From NCBI GenBank assembly GCA_027296185.1, contig JAPUJL010000541.1, positions 1-7,368 on the forward strand: DNA of 7,368 nucleotides, read 5' to 3'. Both the position numbers and the translations under genes were made by a program. This document shows positions 1 through 6,788 of the stretch, in pieces. This DNA is from SAR324 cluster bacterium (GTDB taxonomy: Bacteria > SAR324 > JACQKK01). Each line of letters begins with the position of its first letter. Within the stretch, counting starts at the first letter, position 1. The notes beneath the pieces were generated by a model. The model did no database searches and was not told the DNA's origin. It worked only from the letters and a program-made list of their open reading frames with translations.

Positions 1-1
1 C

Positions 2-790
2 TGGGATGCTTCCTTCGGCGACGGCCTGAAGGACGGATACGCCAGGGGGGAGACCCGCATCGAAGCGGCAGTGCTGCGGTCGGAGAAGACCGTCCCGCAT
101 AACGAATCCCGGGTGTTGGACAGCGAGATGGACTTCAAGGCCAGCGATGCCTCGCGCAACGAAGCAAATTTCGATCTCGAGCAGCATTCGGCCACCTTCA
201 AGCAGGGACCCTTCAACCCCTTGGGTATTCTGGAGGACAAGAAACTCTACGAGGGCGGCTTGGTATTGGAATCGGCTTTCCAGGATGCGAAGGGCTTCGA
301 CGAGAACCCCGGCACCCGAGTGGGTTACGGAACGGGTGGCTTCGTCGTCGACCTGCGCTACTCGAGCATCTTCGTCGAGCTGGAAGTGGATTTGGACATC
401 GACGGCGGCGGGAACGACGAGCGTGTCGTCAAAAGCTTCAACCGATCCCAGCTGCGCCTGCAAGCCGAGTATGTGGCGGAAGGGGCCGTGATGCTGCTGG
501 GAACGTTCAAGTTAGTTGACTCGTCCTACGAGGTAGAGCCCGATTTCGAAAAATTCAACGCCACCTACAACGCGATCTTGCGGCTGAATAGGTTGGGGCC
601 GGGATACCTGATCGTCGACGTGGAAGGCGGAACCAAACGCAACGGCGTCGAGCGCGTGTCGTTCGCCGGCGAATATCTCTGGATTCACGAACGCTCCTCG
701 TGGGGACCGGGCGTCGAATTCTTTCAGCACCCCGCGGTGAAGAAGCTGAAAGGGACGGAAACCTATGTCGGCGGCGAGTGGAGGTTTTAA
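2..790 (+). CDS. Probable outer-membrane beta-barrel protein, C-terminal part (5' end outside window)
   Basis: The reading frame is open from base 2 to the TAA at 788-790, giving 262 visible residues. The first in-frame start-like codon (GTG at 71) has no ribosome binding site and lies inside continuous coding sequence, so the true start is upstream of the window. The protein is made of short stretches with alternating polar and hydrophobic or aromatic residues, such as GFVVDLRYSSIFVELEVDLD, separated by polar, glycine- and asparagine-rich turns. It ends in TYVGGEWRF, with a final phenylalanine and alternating aromatics, as expected for the last strand of an outer-membrane barrel recognised by the BAM machinery. 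I do not recognise the family. Its position 97 bases upstream of pstS suggests a porin or related protein expressed with phosphate uptake, but no residue visible here shows phosphate selectivity. A barrel unrelated to phosphate is equally possible. Confidence 0.6.
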   Translation, partial: WDASFGDGLKDGYARGETRIEAAVLRSEKTVPHNESRVLDSEMDFKASDASRNEANFDLEQHSATFKQGPFNPLGILEDKKLYEGGLVLESAFQDAKGFDENPGTRVGYGTGGFVVDLRYSSIFVELEVDLDIDGGGNDERVVKSFNRSQLRLQAEYVAEGAVMLLGTFKLVDSSYEVEPDFEKFNATYNAILRLNRLGPGYLIVDVEGGTKRNGVERVSFAGEYLWIHERSSWGPGVEFFQHPAVKKLKGTETYVGGEWRF

Positions 791-887
791 CGGCTGCCGA
801 GCCCAGCGGTCGAGCGAAAGACCAGGATGCCCGGAGCCCACTCGACACCCAACGGAACCGACTTTCGAATTGGAGCGTAGCAACACC
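791..887 (+). other. Intergenic gap before pstS, no clear promoter
   Basis: This 97-base gap is where a PhoB-dependent pst promoter would be expected if pstS led its own transcript. I see no pair of CTGTCAT-like half sites spaced as in a Pho box, no convincing -35/-10 pair, and no terminator with a T-run after the upstream TAA. Only very short inverted repeats occur (GCTG at 793-796 with CAGC at 804-807). The simplest reading is read-through from the upstream gene or a divergent promoter that cannot be recognised by eye. Confidence 0.4.
872..875 (+). promoter_or_regulatory. Ribosome binding site of pstS
   Basis: GGAG lies 12 bases upstream of the ATG at 888. The spacing is long and the match short, but it is the only Shine-Dalgarno-like element near the start that places the signal peptide at the N terminus. 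Confidence 0.5.
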
Positions 888-1892
888 ATGCACAAGCGAT
901 CGATGTTCGGGATATTCCACAATTTCTGCCTGGCCATCGCCCTGGCCATCGCCGCCGCCGGCTTCGGCCCGGGGGTTCGGGCTCAGACCATCGAAGTGGA
1001 CCCGAGCCTTCCGGCGTATGAAAAGGTCGGCGGAGCCTCCGGCAACCTGAACAGCATCGGATCGGACACCCTGAACAATCTGATGACGCTGTGGTCCGAG
1101 GGATTTCGCAAGCTTTACCCCAACGTGAACTTCCAGGTGGAGGGAAAGGGCTCCAGCACGGCGCCCCCCGCGCTCATCCAGGGCACGGCCCAGCTGGGCC
1201 CCATGTCCCGCCGGATGAAGCGCAAGGAGATCGACGACTTCGAGCGGATCTACGGATTCAAGCCCACCCTGATCGGCGTGGCGCTGGATTCCCTGGTTGT
1301 CTATGTCAACAAGGACAATCCGGTAACGGCGCTATCGCTTCAACAGGTGGATGCCATCTTCTCCCAGACCCGCAAGGGGGGCCTCCCCGGCGATATCGTG
1401 ACGTGGGACCAGCTAGGAGTCACGAGCGGCCCGCTGGCCGGCCGGCCGATCAGCCTCTACGGCCGCAATTCGGCATCGGGCACCTACGGCTATTTCAAGA
1501 AGCACGCGCTGTTCAAAGGCGATTACAAGGACAGGGTCAAGGAGCAGCCGGGCTCGGCCTCGGTGGTGATGGGCGTCACGGAGGACCTGAGGGGCATCGG
1601 GTACTCCGGCATCGGCTACCGCACTTCCGGCGTCAAGGCGATCGCCCTCTCCAGGAAGGATGGGGATCCCGCCTACGAGCCGACCTACGAGAACGTACTG
1701 AACGGGAAGTATCCGCTGAGCCGGATGCTGTATATCTATGTCGTCAAGAAGCCCAACGAGCCGCTTCCGCCGCTGGTCGGCGAGTTCATCAAGTACGTGC
1801 TGTCGCGGGAGGGTCAGCAGGTGGTGGTCAAGGACGGCTACCTGCCGCTGCCCGCCAAGATCTCCGAACGGCAAGTGGCCCGGCTGAACTGA
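888..1892 (+). CDS. pstS: PstS, periplasmic phosphate-binding protein of the Pst ABC transporter
   Basis: PstS captures inorganic phosphate in the periplasm and hands it to the PstC-PstA channel. The product is 334 residues, normal for the family. Residues 1-32 form a Sec signal peptide: basic start MHKR, hydrophobic core about 9-25, probable cleavage after VRA at 32. There is no lipobox, so a soluble periplasmic protein is expected. Phosphate-pocket motifs of the PstS-like binding-protein fold follow in order: GSDT (58-61), KGSST (87-91), the GPMSR segment (104-108), ALDSL with its aspartate (132-136) and RNSASGT (193-199). Late sections IGYSGIGYR and VVVKDGYLPLP are those of the Pseudomonas-type PstS rather than the shorter-motif E. 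coli type. An in-frame ATG at 765 would add 41 residues, but it lies inside the preceding gene and would bury the signal peptide, so 888 is preferred. It is followed by pstC, pstA, pstB and phoU, which supports a phosphate role over other oxyanions. Confidence 0.96.
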   Translation: MHKRSMFGIFHNFCLAIALAIAAAGFGPGVRAQTIEVDPSLPAYEKVGGASGNLNSIGSDTLNNLMTLWSEGFRKLYPNVNFQVEGKGSSTAPPALIQGTAQLGPMSRRMKRKEIDDFERIYGFKPTLIGVALDSLVVYVNKDNPVTALSLQQVDAIFSQTRKGGLPGDIVTWDQLGVTSGPLAGRPISLYGRNSASGTYGYFKKHALFKGDYKDRVKEQPGSASVVMGVTEDLRGIGYSGIGYRTSGVKAIALSRKDGDPAYEPTYENVLNGKYPLSRMLYIYVVKKPNEPLPPLVGEFIKYVLSREGQQVVVKDGYLPLPAKISERQVARLN

Positions 1893-1900
1893 GGCCGGGC
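1878..1900 (+). repeat. GC hairpin spanning the pstS stop codon
   Basis: GCCCGGC (1878-1884) is a perfect inverted repeat of GCCGGGC (1894-1900), giving a 7-bp all-GC stem with a 9-base loop that contains the TGA of pstS. No T-run follows, so it is not a typical intrinsic terminator. In transporter operons such hairpins after the binding-protein gene often stabilise its message or lower read-through so that the binding protein is made in excess. That role is inferred here. Confidence 0.45.
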
Positions 1901-2042
1901 GCCGCCACGGACGCGGGCTCCTCCCGTGGGGCGGGGGCGGGCTTGGAATCCGCGCCTTTTTCCGGCCGGCAATCCGGCCATCCCCGAACTTCCGCTGGTG
2001 GGCGCGGTTGCCGCGGCCATACTCTGGGTAATCGTACCGTTC

Positions 2043-4265
2043 ATGCAAGCTCGCTCCGCCACCCGGGCCAAACGCATCGACCGGATCGCCACCTGGACCA
2101 TCACGGCGAGCGGCCTGGTGATTGTCGGCAGCGTGGTGGGCATCCTGCTGCTCATCGTGAACGTGGCGCTGCCCCTCTTGTTCCCTCCGGATTCCGTGCG
2201 CGTTCAGCGATTCTCCCCCGCCTGGCTGGGCGATCCGGGGGCCGTGCTGGCCATCGGCAGCGACGGGTACCTGGAGACCGGCTACGTCCTGGACACCGGC
2301 GGCGTGTTCACCTTCTTCGATTCCCGCTGCGGGGCGCTGTTGGAGCGGGTACGGCTCGAGCGGCCGGGCGTTGCGGGCGCCACGGTGGCCGGGGTGGAGG
2401 TGAGCGGCCGCCTCGACCATAGCCTGCGCTGGAGCGATGGGTCGCTCACGGTGGAGCGGGTGCGCTTCTTCCCCCAATTCGATCCCGAAGGCCAGCGGCA
2501 CATCGCCCACGCGGTGGAGCGCCTCACCGTGCTGCCTCCGGCCGAAGGGGCGGTACGCGGCACCGCGCGCGTCACGGAAGCCGGTGGAACGGCCGCGGTG
2601 TTTCTGCTGCCGGGCAACCGCCTCCGCGTGGTTCAGCAGATCGTGGAGGAGGATCTCTTCGGCGAGCTGACCCGGGAGAGCGCCTCCTACGAGATCGAAG
2701 ACGAGCTTCCGGGCGCCGCCGGCCCGCTGCTTCTGGACGGGTCAGGCCGGTGGCTCTTCGCCGGCACGGATGCGGGTTACCTGTTGCGCTGGGCACTCAC
2801 CGAGGAGGGTCCCCGGCTCGCCGACCGGGTGCGGGCCTCGCACGAGGGCAGCGCGGTGACCGCACTGGCGATGCTGATCGGGGACGGCTCCGTGGTGGTG
2901 GGGCTGGAGGACGGAAGCCTTTCCGTGTGGTTTCCCGTGCCCGCCGAGCCGGGAAGCTTCGTGCGGGTGCTGAAATCGATCCACACCCTCGCGCCCCACC
3001 CCGCGGCCGTGCGGCGCATCGTGGCGTCCCAGGCCGACCGGATTCTGTTGACCGTCGGGGAGGAAGCCGAACTGCGGATGCACTACCCCACCGGCGAGCG
3101 CCACCTGCTCACCCTCTCGCCGGAAGCGCCGTTGCTGCGTGCCGGGCTTTCCCTGCGGGCCAACGGCGTCATCGGGTTGGATGCGGAAGGCCGAATCACC
3201 GTTTGGGCCATCGATGCGCCCCATCCGGAATTCAGTTGGAAGGCCATGTTCAGCCGCATCTGGTACGAGGGGTTCGAGCAGCCGGGGTTCGTCTGGCAGT
3301 CCTCCGCCGCCACCGACGATGCCGAGCCGAAGCTGAGCCTGATTCCGCTGGTGTTCGGGACGCTGAAAGCGACCTTTTACGCGCTCCTGTTCGCCGCACC
3401 CGTGGCGTTGTTTGCGGCGATCTACACCAGCAGCCTGATGGATCCGCGGCTGCGGCTGATCGTGAAGCCGACGGTGGAAGTCATGGGCGCGGTGCCCACG
3501 GTTGTGATCGGTTTTCTGGCGGCGCTGTGGTTCGCCCCGCTGATCGAGGACAAGATCATTGCCATTTTTCTCTTCCTCCTCCTCGCGCCGGTGGTGCTGA
3601 TCGCATTTTTCGTGCTGTGGGAGCGGGTACGCGGATGGCCGCCGCTGAACCGGGTCAAGCCGGGCTACGAGTTTCTGCTGGTGATGCCCGCGGTGCTGCT
3701 GACGGTGGTTTTATCCGTGGCGATTGGCGGCGTGCTGCAGGACGTAATATTCGGCGGCGATTTCCGGCAATGGCTGTTCCAGTCGTTCGGGACGCAGGTG
3801 GACCAGCGCAATTCGATCGTCATCGCCTTCGCCCTGGGATTCGCGGTGATCCCGATCATTTTCACCATCTCCGAGGATGCGCTGATTCGGGTGCCAGGCC
3901 ATTTGCGCGCCGCTTCCCTCGCTCTGGGGGCGACCCGCTGGCAGACGGCGTGGCGGGTGGTTCTGCCTTCGGCGAGTCCGGGCGTATTCGCGGCGGTGAT
4001 GATCGGGTTCGGCCGAGCGGTGGGGGAGACGATGATCGTGCTGATGGCCACGGGAAACACGCCCATCATCGATGGGAGCATCTTCAACGGCATGCGCACC
4101 CTTTCGGCGAATATCGCCGTGGAAATTCCCGAGGCCCCCGCCGGCGGCACTTTATTCCGGGTGCTGTTCCTCACCGCCGTGCTGCTGTTCAGCGCGACGT
4201 TCCTGGTCAACACGGCAGCCGAGGTGGTGCGGGAGCGGATGCGGAAAAAATTCGGGCGGATCTAG
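2043..4265 (+). CDS. pstC: PstC, long-form phosphate transporter permease with large periplasmic domain
   Basis: PstC is one of the two inner-membrane channel subunits for phosphate import. From ATG 2043 the product is 740 residues, against roughly 320 for E. coli PstC. A basic N terminus and one membrane segment (about 19-47) lead into about 380 extracytoplasmic residues (48-430). This region contains beta-propeller-like repeats, for example around 228-252 (DGSGRWLFAGTDAGYLLRW), 272-297, 323-348 and 373-391 (GRITVWAID). The permease core follows at about 431-740, with several membrane segments and the EAA loop that docks on PstB (about 611-646, EDALIRVPGHLRAASLALGA). A GAVPTVVIGFLA segment (482-493) is typical of Pst permeases. 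The start is uncertain: the frame is open to a GTG at 1926, which would add 39 residues including a second hydrophobic stretch, but it has no ribosome binding site. ATG 2043 has a weak GGGTAA 11 bases upstream and gives the usual N terminus. Long PstC is known in Pseudomonas-type operons; the function of the extra domain is not established to my knowledge. Confidence 0.93.
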   Translation: MQARSATRAKRIDRIATWTITASGLVIVGSVVGILLLIVNVALPLLFPPDSVRVQRFSPAWLGDPGAVLAIGSDGYLETGYVLDTGGVFTFFDSRCGALLERVRLERPGVAGATVAGVEVSGRLDHSLRWSDGSLTVERVRFFPQFDPEGQRHIAHAVERLTVLPPAEGAVRGTARVTEAGGTAAVFLLPGNRLRVVQQIVEEDLFGELTRESASYEIEDELPGAAGPLLLDGSGRWLFAGTDAGYLLRWALTEEGPRLADRVRASHEGSAVTALAMLIGDGSVVVGLEDGSLSVWFPVPAEPGSFVRVLKSIHTLAPHPAAVRRIVASQADRILLTVGEEAELRMHYPTGERHLLTLSPEAPLLRAGLSLRANGVIGLDAEGRITVWAIDAPHPEFSWKAMFSRIWYEGFEQPGFVWQSSAATDDAEPKLSLIPLVFGTLKATFYALLFAAPVALFAAIYTSSLMDPRLRLIVKPTVEVMGAVPTVVIGFLAALWFAPLIEDKIIAIFLFLLLAPVVLIAFFVLWERVRGWPPLNRVKPGYEFLLVMPAVLLTVVLSVAIGGVLQDVIFGGDFRQWLFQSFGTQVDQRNSIVIAFALGFAVIPIIFTISEDALIRVPGHLRAASLALGATRWQTAWRVVLPSASPGVFAAVMIGFGRAVGETMIVLMATGNTPIIDGSIFNGMRTLSANIAVEIPEAPAGGTLFRVLFLTAVLLFSATFLVNTAAEVVRERMRKKFGRI
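4254..4260 (+). promoter_or_regulatory. Ribosome binding site of pstA
   Basis: GGGCGGA lies 8 bases before the pstA ATG and within the last codons of pstC, consistent with translational coupling of the two permease subunits. Confidence 0.45.
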
Positions 4266-4268
4266 GTC

Positions 4269-5870
4269 ATGGGGCGCAAACCGATTCAGCGGGGCGAGCA
4301 ACTGGTCTGGCTTACGGGGGCGGCGCTCACCGTGACCTTGCTGGCCACCGTGACCTTGATCGGCGTGGTGATGGTCAACGGCCTCGGCTATTTCTGGCCA
4401 TCCACCTTGGCCGTGGCCCGTCTCGTGGACGGCGGCACGGCCATGGGGGAAATTACGCAACGGGATTATACGGACGAGGGCGATCTGTGGCGCATCCAGT
4501 TCAAGGTGGGCAACCGGGATCTGTATGGCGCCGATTTTCGCTGGATCGACGCCGCCGCTATCGAGACGCTGAATTATCCGGAGGACGCCGCCGCCCTGGA
4601 GCGGGAGGAGTATGGAAACTTCTACGGATTCCTCGAGAGGCTCGATCTCGCCACCGTCCAAGTCGATGCCGGCCTACCCCCGTGGGAGCGCCTACAGGCC
4701 GCCCGGGACGCGGTGGAGGAGCGGTTCGAGGCGATCGAGTCGCTCAACGAAAGCGTCTCCGCCGATAGCCACGAGATGGAGCGCATCCGCCTCGCAATCC
4801 TGGAACTCCGCTACGAGGGCGGGGCCGGCGCGGAAGACGGGATTGCGCGGCTCGAAGAACAGCTGGCCCCGGTGCGCGCGGACTTCGACGCACGGAACGC
4901 CGAAGCGGCCGCGCGGCTCGCCGAGCTGCGGAGCAATACGGCGACCTTCGCCGATGCCGCCGGGCGCACCAAGGAGATGCCCATCCTGTCCCTCGTGCGG
5001 ACATACCGGCCCAACGCGATGTCCGTGCCCGCGAAGGCCTTATTCTATCTGGGTAAGGTATGGGAGTTGCTGAGCGCCAATCCCCGGGAATCGAACACGG
5101 AAGGCGGATTGTTTCCCGCTATTTTCGGCACGGTGATGCTGGTGATGCTGATGAGCCTGTTCTGCATTCCGCTGGGGGTCGTGGCGGCGGTGTATCTGCA
5201 GGAATACGCCCGCGAGGGACTGCTGGTGCGCATGGTGCGGATCGCGGTGTTCAATCTCGCGGGGGTGCCCTCCATCGTGTACGGCATCTTCGGGCTGGGA
5301 TTCTTCGTCTACGGCGTCGGCGGAACCATCGACGAGTTGTTCTTCCCCGAGCGGCTGCCCAACCCCACCTTCGGCACGGGCGGCATCCTCTGGGCCAGCC
5401 TGACCCTGGCGTTGCTGACCGTGCCGGTGGTCATCGTGGTCACCGAAGAGGCGCTGGCCGCGATTCCCGGCGGCATCCGGGAGGCCTCGCTCTCCCTGGG
5501 CGCGACGCGCTTTCAAACGCTGTGGCGGCTGCTGCTGCCCATCGCCGCTCCGGGGATCATCACGGGCTTCGTGCTTTCCACCGCCCGGGCCGCGGGCGAG
5601 GTGGCGCCGTTGATGATCACGGGCGTCGTGAAGCTCGCCCCAGCGCTTCCCCTGGACGGCGAGTTCCCATTTTTTCATCTGGATCGCAAGTTCATGCACC
5701 TGGGCTTTCACATCTACGATGTGGGGTTTCAGTCGCCCAACGTGGAGGCGGCGAAGCCCATGGTGTTCATCACGACTCTGCTGCTGCTGGCCATCGTGAT
5801 AGGGTTGAGCATCGTGGCCATCGTGCTCAGAAATTCCATGCAAAAGCGCTATGCGGGAAAAGCCTTCTGA
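4269..5870 (+). CDS. pstA: PstA, long-form phosphate transporter permease with helical insertion
   Basis: PstA is the second channel subunit and pairs with PstC. It starts 3 bases after the pstC stop, so the two are almost certainly translated together in equal amounts. The product is 533 residues, against roughly 300 for E. coli PstA. After a basic start, a membrane segment (about 12-37) leads to an extracytoplasmic region of about 200 residues (41-240). Its second part, about 137-225, is rich in Glu, Arg, Ala and Leu and looks like long helices or a coiled coil. The permease core begins near 280 ([20 protein letters not shown]) and contains the PstA-type segment [20 protein letters not shown] (329-348). 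The EAA loop is at about 393-430 ([20 protein letters not shown]). The last membrane segment is about 498-520, ending in a short basic cytoplasmic tail. An N-terminal domain of unknown function is known in proteobacterial PstA proteins and probably corresponds to the front of this insertion. Confidence 0.94.
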   Translation: MGRKPIQRGEQLVWLTGAALTVTLLATVTLIGVVMVNGLGYFWPSTLAVARLVDGGTAMGEITQRDYTDEGDLWRIQFKVGNRDLYGADFRWIDAAAIETLNYPEDAAALEREEYGNFYGFLERLDLATVQVDAGLPPWERLQAARDAVEERFEAIESLNESVSADSHEMERIRLAILELRYEGGAGAEDGIARLEEQLAPVRADFDARNAEAAARLAELRSNTATFADAAGRTKEMPILSLVRTYRPNAMSVPAKALFYLGKVWELLSANPRESNTEGGLFPAIFGTVMLVMLMSLFCIPLGVVAAVYLQEYAREGLLVRMVRIAVFNLAGVPSIVYGIFGLGFFVYGVGGTIDELFFPERLPNPTFGTGGILWASLTLALLTVPVVIVVTEEALAAIPGGIREASLSLGATRFQTLWRLLLPIAAPGIITGFVLSTARAAGEVAPLMITGVVKLAPALPLDGEFPFFHLDRKFMHLGFHIYDVGFQSPNVEAAKPMVFITTLLLLAIVIGLSIVAIVLRNSMQKRYAGKAF

Positions 5871-5888
5871 CGGGGGCGCGAGCGGCGC

Positions 5889-5918
5889 TCGGCCGTCGCC
5901 CGAACCGGAGGCGGCCGA
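5889..5918 (+). repeat. Hairpin in the pstA-pstB gap
   Basis: TCGGCCGTC (5889-5897) pairs with GAGCGGCCGA read from 5910 to 5918, a 9-bp stem with one G-T pair and a 12-base loop. A smaller competing hairpin, CGAGC (5879-5883) with GCTCG (5887-5891), overlaps its left arm. There is no T-run, so termination is unlikely. A role in message stability or in adjusting PstB level is possible but inferred, and GC-rich DNA yields such pairings by chance fairly often. Confidence 0.4.
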
Positions 5919-5980
5919 AAGCTCCGATGAGGAGTCCGCACGATCAGCCACTGGCGGCGGACGTACTCCCGCCCAGTACA

Positions 5981-5986
5981 AGGAGG
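5981..5986 (+). promoter_or_regulatory. Strong ribosome binding site that fixes the pstB start
   Basis: AGGAGG is a full Shine-Dalgarno match, 5 bases before GTG 5992 and 11 before ATG 5998. It rules against initiation at the in-frame ATG at 5851 inside pstA. It leaves open whether GTG 5992 or ATG 5998 is used, a difference of two residues. Confidence 0.75.
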
Positions 5987-5997
5987 GGCCCGTGGAG

Positions 5998-6771
5998 ATG
6001 AACGCGCCGCAAATCGCCGACCCGATCTTTCAGATCGAGGGCTTGAGTCTCTTCTACGGCGAAGCGGCGGCGCTGAAGGAGATCGGCCTCCACATCCCGC
6101 GGCGGCAGGTGACGGCCTTCATCGGTCCTTCCGGCTGCGGCAAGTCCACGCTCCTGCGAACGCTCAACCGGATGAACGACCTGATCGACACCGTGCGTAT
6201 CGAGGGCAGCATCCGCATGGACGGCGAGGAGATCTACTCGCCCGAGGTGGACGCGATCGAGCTGCGGCGGCGGGTGGGGATGGTCTTTCAGGCCTACAAC
6301 CCGTTTCCCAAATCGATCTATGAGAACGTGGTCTTCGGCCTCCGCATCGCCGGCGTGCGCAACAAGAGCGCCTTGGACGAGGCGGCGGAGCGGGCCCTGA
6401 CCGCAGCCGCCCTGTGGGAAGAGGTGAAGGACCGCCTCCGCGAATCGGCCCTCGGCCTCTCCGGGGGGCAGATGCAGCGGCTCTGCATCGCCCGGGCGAT
6501 CGCGGTGAATCCGGAGGTGATCCTGATGGACGAGCCTTGCTCGGCGCTCGATCCCACCGCTACCGCCCGCATCGAGGATCTGATCTTCGAATTGAAGAAG
6601 GATTTCACTGTGATCATCGTCACCCACAACCTGCAGCAGGCGGCGCGAGTGGCCGATTACACCGCGTTCCTTTACCTGGGCAGCCTCATTGAATACGATG
6701 TGACAAGCATCATCTTCAGCAGGCCGCGGGAAAAGCGAACGGAAGATTACATCACCGGCCGCTTCGGCTAG
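5998..6771 (+). CDS. pstB: PstB, ATP-binding subunit of the phosphate ABC transporter
   Basis: PstB is the cytoplasmic ATPase that powers phosphate import; it is expected to act as a dimer beneath PstC and PstA. From ATG 5998 the product is 257 residues, the usual PstB length. All nucleotide-binding motifs are present: Walker [10 protein letters not shown] (43-51), Q-loop around Gln98 (VFQAYNPFP), ABC signature LSGGQMQR (154-161), Walker B VILMDEP (174-180), D-loop SALDP (182-186) and switch His210 (VTHNLQQA). The wording around these motifs (LNRMNDL after Walker [32 protein letters not shown]) is diagnostic of PstB among ABC ATPases. Small departures are Met in place of the more usual Gln in the signature and Ala-Tyr after the Q-loop Gln; neither should affect activity. 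The frame stays open upstream to an ATG at 5851 inside pstA. That would add 49 acidic, Ser/Pro/Gly-rich residues unlike PstB, so it is not preferred. Confidence 0.97.
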   Translation: MNAPQIADPIFQIEGLSLFYGEAAALKEIGLHIPRRQVTAFIGPSGCGKSTLLRTLNRMNDLIDTVRIEGSIRMDGEEIYSPEVDAIELRRRVGMVFQAYNPFPKSIYENVVFGLRIAGVRNKSALDEAAERALTAAALWEEVKDRLRESALGLSGGQMQRLCIARAIAVNPEVILMDEPCSALDPTATARIEDLIFELKKDFTVIIVTHNLQQAARVADYTAFLYLGSLIEYDVTSIIFSRPREKRTEDYITGRFG

Positions 6772-6776
6772 GAAGG
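6770..6776 (+). promoter_or_regulatory. Ribosome binding site of phoU
   Basis: AGGAAGG overlaps the pstB stop codon (TAG at 6769-6771) and lies 12 bases before the phoU ATG. The overlap suggests that ribosomes finishing pstB can help start phoU. Confidence 0.5.
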
Positions 6777-6788
6777 GTTTGGATCCCC

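Noticed and set aside
765..887. N-terminal extension of PstS from ATG 765
   Set aside because: It overlaps the end of the preceding gene and would put 41 polar residues before a clear signal peptide.
2031..2045. CCGTTCAT resembling a Pho box half site just before the pstC start
   Set aside because: It is a single imperfect half site without a partner at the required spacing, inside the operon.
1413..2510. Long antisense open frame (365 codons) across the pstS 3' end and pstC 5' end
   Set aside because: It is composed of low-complexity His/Gly/Arg/Ala-rich sequence, crosses two well-supported genes on the opposite strand, and is typical of shadow frames in GC-rich DNA.
2750..4768. Long + strand open frame (672 codons) in another phase over pstC and pstA
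   Set aside because: The product is Arg/Gly/Ala-rich without motifs, while the overlapping frames encode recognisable Pst permeases.
5040..5981. Antisense open frame (313 codons) over pstA and the pstA-pstB gap
   Set aside because: It is His/Gln/Arg-rich with no domain, and lies opposite the conserved PstA permease core.
6471..6481. Met instead of Gln in the PstB ABC signature (LSGGQMQR)
   Set aside because: The essential LSGGQ is intact and this position tolerates variation; it is not evidence of altered function.
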